64,000 nt of DNA from Candidatus Gastranaerophilales bacterium (GTDB taxonomy: Bacteria; Cyanobacteriota; Vampirovibrionia; Gastranaerophilales; Gastranaerophilaceae). The stretch covers positions 1 to 64,000 of the forward strand of contig CANQNX010000001.1 in the NCBI GenBank assembly GCA_947625345.1. The letters are read 5' to 3'. Below are positions 35,433 through 44,575 of this stretch, piece after piece. A model generated the notes under the pieces. It saw nothing but the letters and a program-made list of their open reading frames with translations. It was not told the DNA's origin and did no database searches. Positions within the stretch are counted from its first letter, which is position 1. Each line of letters begins with the position of its first letter. The translations under genes were made by a program, and so were the position numbers.

Positions 35433-36307
35433 GAAAGTATATATATTTAATATTAATATTAATATTAATATTAATTAATACCTCAGCTGAGGCGAATACG
35501 GTTTTAAATGATTTAACCGTACCTAAAAATCCCTCTTACAGACTAGGTGTTTCTTACACAATTGAAAAAGAATATAAAATAACCGATATAACAGAAAGAC
35601 AGAGTGAAAAAACAGCATCATACGAAAAATCTTACATAAAAAATTCAACATATGCGGATACTTCATTAAAAGAATTATCTGACGAAATATCAAAGCTTTT
35701 GACAATAGAAAAAGAAGAAATGTTAGAACATATACAAATTTTATGGGCAGGTGCCGCAATGAGAAGTGAAACCATAAAATTTGCGTTGTATAAATTAGCG
35801 AATCCGGATGCGGATAAACCTGACGAAACAATAATAAAAAAAATAATCAGACCGTTATCAACGGCATCATCAATAGCCGGTGCCGGTTTAGGTGACCCTT
35901 TCAGTGCAACTGCAGCTCTTGTAAGCGGACATTTCCTTAATTCACTGTCATACAATGATAAAGATTTAAACTATAAATATACTAAAGTTACAGATGCTGA
36001 CATGATTATTCTTATTACTAAAGTTGATAATATGCAAAAGAAAGTAATTGACCTTTATTATGACTATATGACAAGCTACAACTTACTTTCAATGGCAGAA
36101 AAAAATATAAAGAGCAGAGAAGAAAAATACAATTCCGGAATTTATCAAACACAGGAACAACTGTTAATTGCAGATGCTTATTATAGGTCTGCGATAGATA
36201 ATAAAGCAAAATTAGAATTGGAATTTCTTGAAAACAGAGCTGCATTGGAACAATTAGTCGGATTAGAAGCTTTGATAGAGTTTGAAAAACTATTAGTAAA
36301 ACAGTAA
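35429..36307 (+). CDS. Exported TolC-like helical protein 2
   Basis: 292-residue paralogue of the previous gene: IQILWAGAAMRSETIKFALYKL aligns with its partner, followed by a similar GAGLGDPFSATAALVSG spacer and a C-terminal helical hairpin (YYDYMTSYNLLSMAEKN ... LEQLVGLEAL). The signal peptide contains an (LI)n run encoded by a TTAATA hexamer repeat (35447-35474). It probably makes a hetero-oligomer with protein 1, as an inference from coupling and paralogy. It ends next to convergent rsh. Confidence 0.55.
   Translation: MRKYIYLILILILILINTSAEANTVLNDLTVPKNPSYRLGVSYTIEKEYKITDITERQSEKTASYEKSYIKNSTYADTSLKELSDEISKLLTIEKEEMLEHIQILWAGAAMRSETIKFALYKLANPDADKPDETIIKKIIRPLSTASSIAGAGLGDPFSATAALVSGHFLNSLSYNDKDLNYKYTKVTDADMIILITKVDNMQKKVIDLYYDYMTSYNLLSMAEKNIKSREEKYNSGIYQTQEQLLIADAYYRSAIDNKAKLELEFLENRAALEQLVGLEALIEFEKLLVKQ
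35447..35474 (+). repeat. TTAATA tandem hexamer in a signal peptide
   Basis: Four perfect TTAATA units plus TTAA. In frame they encode Leu-Ile pairs in the hydrophobic core of the signal peptide, so gain or loss of one unit would change its length by two residues without a frameshift. Confidence 0.85.
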
Positions 36308-38509
36308 CTATTTATTTTTTTTCTGTTTAGTTTTCTGTTTAAGCTCAGGAGCCATTTTAATCCTTGAATTCATTTGAATTCTTTTAACGGAATGAACATC
36401 GGGAAGAGATAAAAAGGCATTTATAACCGTATTAAGTTTTTCAATACCGTTAACTTCTACACCCAATTCAATAATACCTATTTTTTTTGAATAATTTGTT
36501 TTAACATTTGCATAAGTAATATTAGTACCGCAATCAGCAGCTTTAACTAAAATATCTTTAAGCATTCCGACCCTGTCTATAGTATTAATTCTTATTGACG
36601 TAACATAAGTTTTGTTCGGATTTTCTTCATTTCGCCAACTGATTTTCATTAAACGTTCTTCAGGTATTGTATCTAAAGAAGGACAATCAATTCTGTGTAC
36701 ACTTACTCCCTTTCCTCGTGTAACAACACCGACAATATGTTCCCCCGGTACAGGAGAGCAGCATTTCGCAATAGAATATAACATTCCCTCAAGTCCGATA
36801 ATTTCATCTTTATATTGACCTTTTTTCCTGCCTGAAACGTACTTATCGGTATTTTCCTCCTGAGGTTTCTTTATTTTACTTATAACTTTATTTATTGTGG
36901 TTTCACCGTTTCCTATGGCGGCAAATAAATCATCTACGGATATATAATTCAGGATTTTAGCTATTTCAAGTAAATGTCCGTTCTTCATATTTTCATCAAA
37001 GACAGCTTTTGTTATTTCCTGTTCTAACATATTTCTGCCGGTGACAATATATTCATCTCTGTTATGTTTCTTAAACCACTGTCTAATCTTGGATTGGGCT
37101 TGTTTTGTAACGCAGAATTTAAGCCAATGAAGTTTAGGTTCGCCTGTCTTTGACGTAAACAGTTCAACAATATCTCCGTTTTTAAGTTTAGTATCAAGTT
37201 GAGCTATTCTTCCGTTTATAAGAGCCCCAGTTGTTTTATAACCGACTTCCGAATGGATTCTGAAAGCAAAATCAATTGGTGTTGCATTTAACGGTAGGTC
37301 AATAATATCCCCCATTGGGGTAAAACAAAATACCTGATTGCCAAATAAGTCTATTTTAACCTTTTCCACAAATTCATTGGCATCAGAGGCTTCTTTTTCA
37401 AGTTCAATCATTTGATGCATCCAAGAAAACTTGATATCATCTTCTGATGCCGCCTTAATTGAGCCTGATTCTTTATACTTCCAGTGTGCAGCAACACCAT
37501 ATTCGGCGATTTTATGCATCTCTTTTGTTCTGATTTGAACTTCCAACGGTTTTTGTTTAGGGCCGATAACAGAGGTATGAAGTGATTTATACCCGTTTCC
37601 TTTAGGCATAGCAATATAATCTTTGAATCTACCGGGAATGGGTTTAAACAGAGAATGTATAATACCTAAAACTTCATAGCACTGACGCTCGGTATCAACT
37701 ATAACCCTTACTGCCGTAATATCATATAAATCATTAAAGGCAACATTTAAGCGCTGCATCTTTTTATAAATACTGTAATAATGTTTTGCTCTGCCTGTTA
37801 TTTCAGCATTAATTTCGTTTCTTGTTAAACTCTCGGATATCTCATCTATTAAAAGTTTAACGGTATTTTCTCTTTCCGCTTTTTTTTGTGCAACTAATTG
37901 TGCAATTTCAAAATATTTTTCGGGATTTAAATATCTTAAGGATAAATCTTCAAGCTCTGCTTTTATTCTTCCGATACCTAATCTGTTAGCAAGCGGAGCA
38001 AAAATATCCAAAGTTTCTTGTGCAATTCTTACCTGCTTAACCGGTGTCATATAATTTAATGTACGCATGTTGTGCAATCTGTCTGCCAATTTAAGAAATA
38101 TTACTCTGACATCTTTTGCCATAGCAATAAACATACGTCTGAAACTCTCGGCTTGACGCTCTTCTTTTGATTTAAATTGAAATTTGTCTAACTTGGTTAC
38201 CCCTAAGACAAGATTTAAAACATCTTCACCAAACTCTGCTTCCAATTGTTCTGCAGTTAATCCCGTATCCTCAATTGTATCATGTAGTATTGCTGCCATT
38301 AAAGTATGTTTATCCACTTTTAATGTAGCAAGTATCTTTGCAACTTCAACAGGATGAATAATATACGGTTCTTCACTTACCCTATATTGTCCGGAGTGCA
38401 GCTTTTCGGCGAATTTATATGCCTTATATATTTCTGCAATATCTTCTTCTGAGCGGTTTTGCTCCCTCAGTATCTTTTCAAGTCCGCTGAATATATTCTC
38501 CTGTTCCAT
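36308..38509 (-). CDS. Bifunctional (p)ppGpp synthetase/hydrolase (RelA/SpoT)
   Basis: About 733-residue long RSH. The N-terminal HD hydrolase has an intact AAILHDTIEDT. The synthetase has RFKDYIAMPKGNGYKSLHT. TGS (FCFTPMGDIIDLP), a helical/zinc-finger-like AKCCSPVPGE block and a C-terminal ACT domain follow. With both domains intact it should make and degrade (p)ppGpp. I take the ATG at 38509, which has AGGAAAAG before it; an ATG at 38530 adds seven residues. It is one base from the convergent TolC-like gene. Confidence 0.93.
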   Translation of the reverse strand: MEQENIFSGLEKILREQNRSEEDIAEIYKAYKFAEKLHSGQYRVSEEPYIIHPVEVAKILATLKVDKHTLMAAILHDTIEDTGLTAEQLEAEFGEDVLNLVLGVTKLDKFQFKSKEERQAESFRRMFIAMAKDVRVIFLKLADRLHNMRTLNYMTPVKQVRIAQETLDIFAPLANRLGIGRIKAELEDLSLRYLNPEKYFEIAQLVAQKKAERENTVKLLIDEISESLTRNEINAEITGRAKHYYSIYKKMQRLNVAFNDLYDITAVRVIVDTERQCYEVLGIIHSLFKPIPGRFKDYIAMPKGNGYKSLHTSVIGPKQKPLEVQIRTKEMHKIAEYGVAAHWKYKESGSIKAASEDDIKFSWMHQMIELEKEASDANEFVEKVKIDLFGNQVFCFTPMGDIIDLPLNATPIDFAFRIHSEVGYKTTGALINGRIAQLDTKLKNGDIVELFTSKTGEPKLHWLKFCVTKQAQSKIRQWFKKHNRDEYIVTGRNMLEQEITKAVFDENMKNGHLLEIAKILNYISVDDLFAAIGNGETTINKVISKIKKPQEENTDKYVSGRKKGQYKDEIIGLEGMLYSIAKCCSPVPGEHIVGVVTRGKGVSVHRIDCPSLDTIPEERLMKISWRNEENPNKTYVTSIRINTIDRVGMLKDILVKAADCGTNITYANVKTNYSKKIGIIELGVEVNGIEKLNTVINAFLSLPDVHSVKRIQMNSRIKMAPELKQKTKQKKNK

Positions 38510-38591
38510 ATTCTTTTCCTGTTTATGCATTAATTTTACACTTTATTTCTTTTTTTTTCCATATCTTTTACTATAGTTAATACAATTGATG

Positions 38592-38597
38592 TATAAT
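38592..38597 (+). promoter_or_regulatory. -10 box abutting the DUF167 gene
   Basis: A perfect TATAAT ends six bases before the ATG at 38604. The -35 box is weak and no Shine-Dalgarno is present, consistent with a leaderless mRNA. Confidence 0.4.
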
Positions 38598-38603
38598 TTC
38601 TTT

Positions 38604-38912
38604 ATGAATATTTCCTTCTTAAATGAAACAACGGACGGGGTTATTTTAACCGTAAAATTAGTTCCTAATTCTTCCTTCAGTAAAATTGTTGATTTTACGG
38701 ATGAATACTTGAGAATTAAAATTTCAGCTCCCGCAATCGAAAACAAAGCAAATAAAGAATTAATAAATTTTTGCTCGGATTTATTCAATATAAATAAATC
38801 CAAAATTTCCATAATTTCCGGAGAAAAATCAAAATTAAAAAAAATATTATTTAAAGATACGGATATAAAGTCAGTTTCACAAAAAATTATGTTTGTGTTA
38901 GACTCAATGTAA
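38604..38912 (+). CDS. DUF167/YggU family protein
   Basis: 102-residue YggU-type protein: VILTVKLVPNSSFSK, ISAPAIENKANKELINF and ISIISGEKSKLKKILF match the DUF167 core, whose role is unknown. It is often near secG, rsh or yggT in genomes. Starts at 38586 (TTG) or 38589 are possible, but 38604 fits the TATAAT spacing and the conserved core. An overlapping minus-strand frame (38543-38941) is rejected. Confidence 0.8.
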   Translation: MNISFLNETTDGVILTVKLVPNSSFSKIVDFTDEYLRIKISAPAIENKANKELINFCSDLFNINKSKISIISGEKSKLKKILFKDTDIKSVSQKIMFVLDSM

Positions 38913-38933
38913 AAGAATAAAAAGGATATAAAA

Positions 38934-39158
38934 ATGCTCACTATTGTATGGATTATTCAAATTATTTCAGCTGTATTGTTAATATTATTGGTATTGTTAC
39001 ACTCACCAAAAGGCGACGGACTTGGCGCAATAGGAGGAGCAGCTAATTTATTTACATCACAAAAAAGTGCCGAAAAAGGTTTAAATCGTTTTACATACAT
39101 TCTCTCGGCAATTTTTTTAATTTGTTCTTTTATAACAGGATTCCACCTTTTCAGTTAA
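38934..39158 (+). CDS. secG: Preprotein translocase subunit SecG
   Basis: 74-residue two-helix SecYEG subunit. Helix 1 is WIIQIISAVLLILLVLLHS, followed by the conserved cytosolic loop PKGDGLGAIGGAANLFTSQKS and helix 2 (TYILSAIFLICSFITGF). AAGGA is the Shine-Dalgarno. It overlaps convergent dut by four bases. Confidence 0.93.
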   Translation: MLTIVWIIQIISAVLLILLVLLHSPKGDGLGAIGGAANLFTSQKSAEKGLNRFTYILSAIFLICSFITGFHLFS

Positions 39159-39589
39159 AATCCCGTTGAACCGAAGCCCCCTTCACCTCTTGAAGAAGCA
39201 GCAAGCTCTGTAGTTACTTCAATTTGTGCTTTTTCCACTTTTGCTATAACCATTTGAGCTATTCTGTCATCAGGTTTTATCGTGTATTCTTCATTTGATA
39301 AATTAACTAAACCCACACAAACTTCGCCCCGATAATCCGCATCAACGGTACCAACCGCATTAATTAACGTAATACCGTGTTTTACCGATAATCCCGAACG
39401 GGCTCTTATTTGTGCTTCATATTCAATCGGAATCTCAATTTTTATTCCTGTCGGAACGAGAATTCTTTCTAACGGTTTTAATGTTATTTCTTTATCTATC
39501 GCCGCATATAAATCCATTCCCGAAGAACCTTCAGTCTTATATTCGGGTAAATACTTATTATGTGCCATTCTTATAATTTTCATTTTCAT
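39155..39589 (-). CDS. dut: dUTP diphosphatase
   Basis: 144-residue trimeric dUTPase with all five motifs in order: SSGMDLYAA, RARSGLSVKHG, NAVGTVDADYRGE (catalytic Asp), RIAQMVI and the C-terminal SSRGEGGFGSTGF lid. It converts dUTP to dUMP, preventing uracil in DNA. AAAGGA precedes the ATG. A membrane-protein gene lies 19 bases upstream. Confidence 0.97.
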   Translation of the reverse strand: MKMKIIRMAHNKYLPEYKTEGSSGMDLYAAIDKEITLKPLERILVPTGIKIEIPIEYEAQIRARSGLSVKHGITLINAVGTVDADYRGEVCVGLVNLSNEEYTIKPDDRIAQMVIAKVEKAQIEVTTELAASSRGEGGFGSTGF

Positions 39590-39608
39590 AATTCTTTTTT
39601 CCTTTCAA

Positions 39609-40586
39609 CTACTTTCTGCTTCTTGTCGGGAGAGTCGCATTTTCCTTATTTAATAACGAATATATAGGCTGATTATTTGATACCGTCAAGTTTTTAGATA
39701 AATTATATTCTCCCAATAATTTCATTAAATATATACTGTTGTTTCTTGCATCATAATTTATTTTAAATCGTCCGGTTACTATTATATATTCGGTAAGATT
39801 TAGAGATAAAATTGTATCCATACAATCTAATTCCGCTTCTAAATTGTCATTATCAAAAATAGCACTCAAAACAATACTGAAAGTGACTAATACCCCTTCT
39901 TTTTTTGCATCCAAACTAATTGAAGCTAAGGTGGGTTTCAAAAAGTATACAAAATCATCAACGCAGGCAAAATCTTTATACTGCATAAAGAGATTTTTTC
40001 TGTAATATCCCTTTTGCACCGGTTTAACAAAATTTACTTTTTTTATAATTTCTTTATTAACCGTTTGTTTCCAATATTCTATTTCCTGAAAAGTTAAATC
40101 AAAATCATCTTTTTGTCTTTTAATTTTGTTCATATGCGGGGTAATTAAAAAAACTAACTTACCATCTTGTACGAGTGTATTAATATCTTTTGCCGCTTTC
40201 TTCTTTGCAAGTTTCTTCTCTCTTATTCTCTTTTGTTCCGCTTTGATTTTATCTTTTTTATCCTCGAGTTTAAATATAATCTCATATATAATATTAACCG
40301 AATTATTAAAAATAAAACCTATTAAACAAGATACACCGCCAATTATAGCTAAAGTAAAGTCAACAGATATACCTTGTGGTTTATATACCATACTTACAAG
40401 CTTATAAGGATATATAAACAAGAAAGAAAAATTATATAGTCCGTCTACTTCCAAACAATTTAAAAACCAAAATAAAAAACAAATACCCGAATATATAAAG
40501 AAGACAACTGCTAATATTCTAATAAAGAATACTAAAAAATTTAATGTATTTATTTTGTCATTTATATTTTGTATTTGATTATTCAT
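39609..40586 (-). CDS. Membrane protein of unknown function
   Basis: 325 residues, not recognised. Two hydrophobic segments (about 18-43 and 78-102) lie in the N-terminal third, then a Lys-rich coiled coil (KAEQKRIREKKLAKKKAAK), then a soluble domain of mixed strands and helices (about 145-290). With the large domain cytosolic it could be a regulatory or anchoring protein. It sits between panC (seven bases upstream) and dut on one strand, but no functional link is known. Confidence 0.5.
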   Translation of the reverse strand: MNNQIQNINDKINTLNFLVFFIRILAVVFFIYSGICFLFWFLNCLEVDGLYNFSFLFIYPYKLVSMVYKPQGISVDFTLAIIGGVSCLIGFIFNNSVNIIYEIIFKLEDKKDKIKAEQKRIREKKLAKKKAAKDINTLVQDGKLVFLITPHMNKIKRQKDDFDLTFQEIEYWKQTVNKEIIKKVNFVKPVQKGYYRKNLFMQYKDFACVDDFVYFLKPTLASISLDAKKEGVLVTFSIVLSAIFDNDNLEAELDCMDTILSLNLTEYIIVTGRFKINYDARNNSIYLMKLLGEYNLSKNLTVSNNQPIYSLLNKENATLPTRSRK

Positions 40587-40592
40587 TTTTTA

Positions 40593-41453
40593 TTACAATA
40601 TTATATTATCAATCAGTCTTGTTTTACCAACTTTTACGGCAATTGCTACAAGCGTGTTATCTTTTGCCTCATTTGTTTTATCAAGTGTATCAAAATTTCG
40701 AAATTCAAGATATTCAATATCAATATTTTTATCTAAAACCGAAATTGCCGAATCAAATAATACGGAAGTATCACATATTCCTTTATTATAAAGTTCACGT
40801 ATATAAAATAAAGCTTTTGATATAGTGAGAGCTTGGTTTCTTTCTTCCGTTGAAAGATATGTATTTCTTGAACTTAATGCCAAACCGTCTTGTTCTCTTA
40901 CCAAAGGACAAGGTATTATTTCTACATCCAAGTTCAAATCCTTAACCATTTTCTTTAATATAAATAATTGTTGTGCATCTTTTTGTCCGAAAAATGCATA
41001 ATCAGGCTGAGTTATATTAAATAATTTTAAAACAACCGTAGCAACTCCGTCAAAATGTCCTATTCTTGATTTTCCGCACATACAATCAACTATATTAAAA
41101 GGAGGACATACAAATGTAAGTTCATTATTATTCAATTTAACATTTTCACCGTACATTTCTTTAGGAGAAGGCGCAAATATGACATCAACACCTATCTCAT
41201 TACACAGTTTTGCATCCTCTTCTAAAGTTTTAGGGTATTTATCCAAATCTTCACCCTGACAAAACTGTATGGGATTAACAAAAATACTGACAATAACTTT
41301 ATCAGCTGTTTCCTTAGCTTTTTTTATTAATGATGCATGCCCTGCGTGCAGCGCACCCATTGTCGGCACAAACCCTATACTATAGCCCGATTTTTTCCAT
41401 TCTTTAACCGTTTTCTTTACATCGGATATTTTATTTAACAGTATTGTATTCAA
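40593..41453 (-). CDS. panC: Pantothenate synthetase
   Basis: Joins pantoate and beta-alanine with ATP. VPTMGALHAGHASLI (HxGH nucleotide site), SIFVNPIQF, GHFDGVATVV, YAFFGQKDAQQ and the KMSKS-like SSRNTYLS are present. The start is TTG at 41453, with GAGAGGG six bases upstream, giving about 286 residues. Starts farther upstream add residues not typical of PanC. It overlaps panB by 23 bases. Confidence 0.93.
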   Translation of the reverse strand: MNTILLNKISDVKKTVKEWKKSGYSIGFVPTMGALHAGHASLIKKAKETADKVIVSIFVNPIQFCQGEDLDKYPKTLEEDAKLCNEIGVDVIFAPSPKEMYGENVKLNNNELTFVCPPFNIVDCMCGKSRIGHFDGVATVVLKLFNITQPDYAFFGQKDAQQLFILKKMVKDLNLDVEIIPCPLVREQDGLALSSRNTYLSTEERNQALTISKALFYIRELYNKGICDTSVLFDSAISVLDKNIDIEYLEFRNFDTLDKTNEAKDNTLVAIAVKVGKTRLIDNIIL

Positions 41454-42291
41454 ATTTTTCCCTCTCAATTTCAGACAAACTAAAAGAATGTTCAACAGAC
41501 GGAAATTTCTTATTTTTAACATCACTGTTATATTCAGAAATAGCGTTTATCATTGTATCCTTTAAATTTGCATATTGTTTTACAAATTTTGGAGTATTAC
41601 CCCAAAACTTACCCAATATATCATCAACAACTAAAACCTGACCGTCACAATCAATACCCGCCCCTATACCAATTGTAGGAACAGTTAAGTTTTCACTTAT
41701 ATATTTTGCTGATTCGGAGCTTACCATTTCAAGCACAATGGCAAAAGCACCGTTTTCCTCTAATTTTTTTGCTTCATTTAAAAGTTTTATTGTATTTTCG
41801 TAAGATTTTCCCTGAACAAAATATCCGCCGATTGTATTTATATATTGAGGAGTAAATCCTATATGACCTATAACGTTTATACCAGACTTAGTAAGATGAT
41901 TTATTTCATCTAAAATAAAATCGGAAGAACCTTCAATTTTAACGGCATTTGCTCCTGCCTGAATTAATTTACCCGCATTTACGGTTGTTTTTTCTTTTGA
42001 AACATTAAATGAAAGAAAAGGCAAATCTGCAATAACCATTGCTCTTTTAACTCCTTTGGCAACGGCCCTTGTAAATATAATCATATCATCTACCGTTACA
42101 TTTATTGTGGTATCGTAACCCAAAACTGTCATTCCCAATGAATCACCGATTAAAACAGAATCAACACCTGCTTCATCTATATATTTTGCGGTTGAATAAT
42201 CATAAGCGGTTAGCATTGTGATTTTTTCACCGTTTTCCTTCATTTTTTGAAAAGTTCTCGCTGTAACGGGTTTTATATTAGTTTCGTTCAT
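41431..42291 (-). CDS. panB: 3-methyl-2-oxobutanoate hydroxymethyltransferase
   Basis: 286-residue first enzyme of pantothenate synthesis. LTAYDYSTAKYIDEAGVDSVLIGDSLGM, ADLPFLSF (Mg-binding region), AVKIEGS (Lys/Glu), GHIGFTPQ and LVVDDILG are family blocks. It is followed by panC with overlap and overlaps yvcK upstream by four bases. The product route leads to coaX elsewhere in the window. Confidence 0.96.
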   Translation of the reverse strand: MNETNIKPVTARTFQKMKENGEKITMLTAYDYSTAKYIDEAGVDSVLIGDSLGMTVLGYDTTINVTVDDMIIFTRAVAKGVKRAMVIADLPFLSFNVSKEKTTVNAGKLIQAGANAVKIEGSSDFILDEINHLTKSGINVIGHIGFTPQYINTIGGYFVQGKSYENTIKLLNEAKKLEENGAFAIVLEMVSSESAKYISENLTVPTIGIGAGIDCDGQVLVVDDILGKFWGNTPKFVKQYANLKDTMINAISEYNSDVKNKKFPSVEHSFSLSEIEREKFEYNTVK

Positions 42292-43622
42292 TTACGTTTT
42301 TCCTTTTCTTTTTTTCTGAACCAATAATAAATTGATCTTGCAAGTCGTCCGGGTGAATGGCGAACAAAAGAAGAATGACCGTCTTCAAACCTTCTATCTT
42401 CTATTAAATTTTTCTTTACGACCTCAATTCCCATACTTTCAACTTGTTGTGTATCTATTACAACCGGAACTGATCCGGCATCTTTATATGGGGCAAGTAA
42501 TTCCTTCGGCAATTCTTTATTTACAAGAACAGCATCTATTATATGTTCATATCCCGCATGACGTATTAAAGTTTTAATATGGTCAGAAACACTAAACCCG
42601 TCAGTTTCTCCGGGCTGTGTCATTATATTACATACGTATATTTTTTTTGCTTTTGAATCATTAACGGCTTTTGCTATTTCCTTTATTAATAAGTTCGGTA
42701 TCACGCTCGTATATAAGCTTCCGGGCCCCAATATTATTAATTCCGCATCATGTATTGCCCATAAAACATCTTCTAAGGGTTTACAATTATCAGGTTCACA
42801 AAACAATTTTTTTATTTTTTTACCCGATTCGGGAATATTTGATTCACCTTTTATAACAGAACCATCTTCCATTTCTGCTGCCAATCTCATGTCATCCAAG
42901 GTCGGAGGCAAAACTCTTCCTCTTATTGATAAAACTTTTGAAGATTCTTTTACCGCTCTTACCATATCTCCGGTTATTTCACACATTGCCGTCAAAAATA
43001 AATTGCCAAAACTGTGTCCCGATAAACCGGCACAGTCTTTAAACCTAAATTGGAATAATTTTGCAACCAAGTCTTCATCATCTGCCAACGCTGCAATACA
43101 ACTTCTTATATCTCCCGGCGGCAAAACACCCATTTCTTCTCTGAGTTTTCCGGAACTTCCTCCGTCATCTCCGACAGTTACTACAGCTGTTATATTATTT
43201 GTTATTTTTTTAATACCTTTTAACATGGTTGATAATCCGGTACCACCGCCTATAGCAACTATTTTAGGGCCTCTATTCAGCTTTCTTCTTCTGTATAAAT
43301 CTTCTAATAGCGCATGCCTGCTTCTTTCATTATTATTTACATCAAGAATTGAATAATTTGTTTTCAGCCATCCGATAAAGAAACACAACCCTCCCAGTAT
43401 GATTAAAAGCCAACCGATTATCTCAGAGGGCATCATTTGAGTTATTTTTATAATCATTCTTATTAAAGAAAATACAGGTCTTAAATTAAAAATTATGCAC
43501 AACCCTATTGTTGCTATTATTGCGCCAAATATTATAAGTATAAACCATCTTTTGACTTCAAGCCCGGGTAAAAGCCAGCCTGCATCTTTAGGAATTTTAA
43601 GAAAAAACTTACTTACCTTCAC
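42288..43622 (-). CDS. yvcK: YvcK/CofD-like gluconeogenesis factor
   Basis: 444 residues. Two N-terminal membrane helices (about 25-45 and 66-86) are followed by a CofD/UPF0052 domain: KIVAIGGGTGLSTMLKGIK, VTVGDDGGSSGKLREEMGVLPPGDIRSC and ELIILGPGSLYTSVIPNLL. YvcK homologues bind UDP-sugars and affect cell shape and carbon use in Firmicutes. The usual neighbours rapZ and whiA are absent. The start is GTG at 43622 with GAGG seven bases upstream. Overlaps panB. Confidence 0.9.
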   Translation of the reverse strand: MKVSKFFLKIPKDAGWLLPGLEVKRWFILIIFGAIIATIGLCIIFNLRPVFSLIRMIIKITQMMPSEIIGWLLIILGGLCFFIGWLKTNYSILDVNNNERSRHALLEDLYRRRKLNRGPKIVAIGGGTGLSTMLKGIKKITNNITAVVTVGDDGGSSGKLREEMGVLPPGDIRSCIAALADDEDLVAKLFQFRFKDCAGLSGHSFGNLFLTAMCEITGDMVRAVKESSKVLSIRGRVLPPTLDDMRLAAEMEDGSVIKGESNIPESGKKIKKLFCEPDNCKPLEDVLWAIHDAELIILGPGSLYTSVIPNLLIKEIAKAVNDSKAKKIYVCNIMTQPGETDGFSVSDHIKTLIRHAGYEHIIDAVLVNKELPKELLAPYKDAGSVPVVIDTQQVESMGIEVVKKNLIEDRRFEDGHSSFVRHSPGRLARSIYYWFRKKEKEKRK

Positions 43623-43640
43623 TTTATGCCTCTACATTCT

Positions 43641-44411
43641 TTATACCCAACCTGATAATTCCGCTTTATTGTAATTTGGAGGTGTCGGAATAATAATATC
43701 GTTTGCCTTTTTTAAAATTTGGAGAACTTTTGGATTTTTACTGTCAAAATGTATAGTATCACATTTCACGCCCATAAACATGCCGTTACCCAATTTTATT
43801 TGGGAAGAAAATAGTATTGTTCTGACCCGATTAAGGATATCATCTTCATTAATATATTCTTTACAATTCCAATTTAATGTAAAGTCTTGGTTATAATATT
43901 TGTCTGCAAAGACTTCCCTATTTACAACTATTCCGGTTTCAGATGAGACTTTTTCAAGAACTTCATTATCCAAACATGTATAAGAAAGCCATTTGTCAAA
44001 CTTTTGAATTGCTTTTGCAATTGATAGAGAAAATTCATAATTTTCAGCGGCTAATTTATACATGGCACCATGCGGTCTTACATGGTCAATAACTAATCCG
44101 TATGATTTTGCGAATGAAGACAGAGCGCCGACCTGATAAAGTACAACTGCTTCAAGTTCATCATCAGATAAGTCCAACGGGCGGTATCCGAGTCCGGATA
44201 TATCATTAAATCCTATATGCGCACCAATTGTGAGATTTTTTTCTTTACACTTTAGTAAATATTCTTTTATTAATAACGGGTCACCTGCATGGAAACCGCA
44301 TGAAATGTTAACCGAACTGACATAATCTAATAATGTCGTTTCAATATCATTCTTATATACCCCAAATCCTTGTGCTGCATCTATATTAAAATCTATATGT
44401 TTTGTCGGCAT
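43641..44411 (-). CDS. pxpA: 5-oxoprolinase subunit A (LamB/YcsF family)
   Basis: 256-residue PxpA: DFNIDAAQGFG, VNISCGFHAGDP (metal-binding HxGD), GAHIGFNDISGLGYR, DHVRPHGAMYKLA and EVFADKYYN are diagnostic. It acts with PxpB and PxpC to cleave 5-oxoproline, but neither partner is nearby, so they may be elsewhere or missing. I use the ATG at 44411, which has AGGGGA upstream; an earlier frame opens at 44471. Confidence 0.88.
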   Translation of the reverse strand: MPTKHIDFNIDAAQGFGVYKNDIETTLLDYVSSVNISCGFHAGDPLLIKEYLLKCKEKNLTIGAHIGFNDISGLGYRPLDLSDDELEAVVLYQVGALSSFAKSYGLVIDHVRPHGAMYKLAAENYEFSLSIAKAIQKFDKWLSYTCLDNEVLEKVSSETGIVVNREVFADKYYNQDFTLNWNCKEYINEDDILNRVRTILFSSQIKLGNGMFMGVKCDTIHFDSKNPKVLQILKKANDIIIPTPPNYNKAELSGWV

Positions 44412-44526
44412 ATAATCCCCTTTACATAAACTGTTTTTTATTCTTACTACTCTTATATAATTATATCTCAATTACATATATAGTCCAGTTTTTTGCGTTA
44501 TTAAATATATATTTCTAAACCAACAA

Positions 44527-44556
44527 AAAACGGAGTATAAAAACTCCGTTTATATT
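44527..44556 (-). terminator. Terminator after the flagellar genes
   Basis: On the minus strand AACGGAGT pairs with ACTCCGTT, followed by a T run, about 20 bases past the hook/rod gene stop. This closes the fliJ-fliK-flg operon before pxpA. Confidence 0.8.
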
Positions 44557-44575
44557 TTTCCTTATTTTCCTATAA

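Noticed and set aside
38543-38941. Minus-strand frame of 132 codons over the DUF167 gene
   Set aside because: The plus-strand frame has clear DUF167 motifs. The minus frame is Phe/Ser/Ile-rich antisense shadow with no domain.
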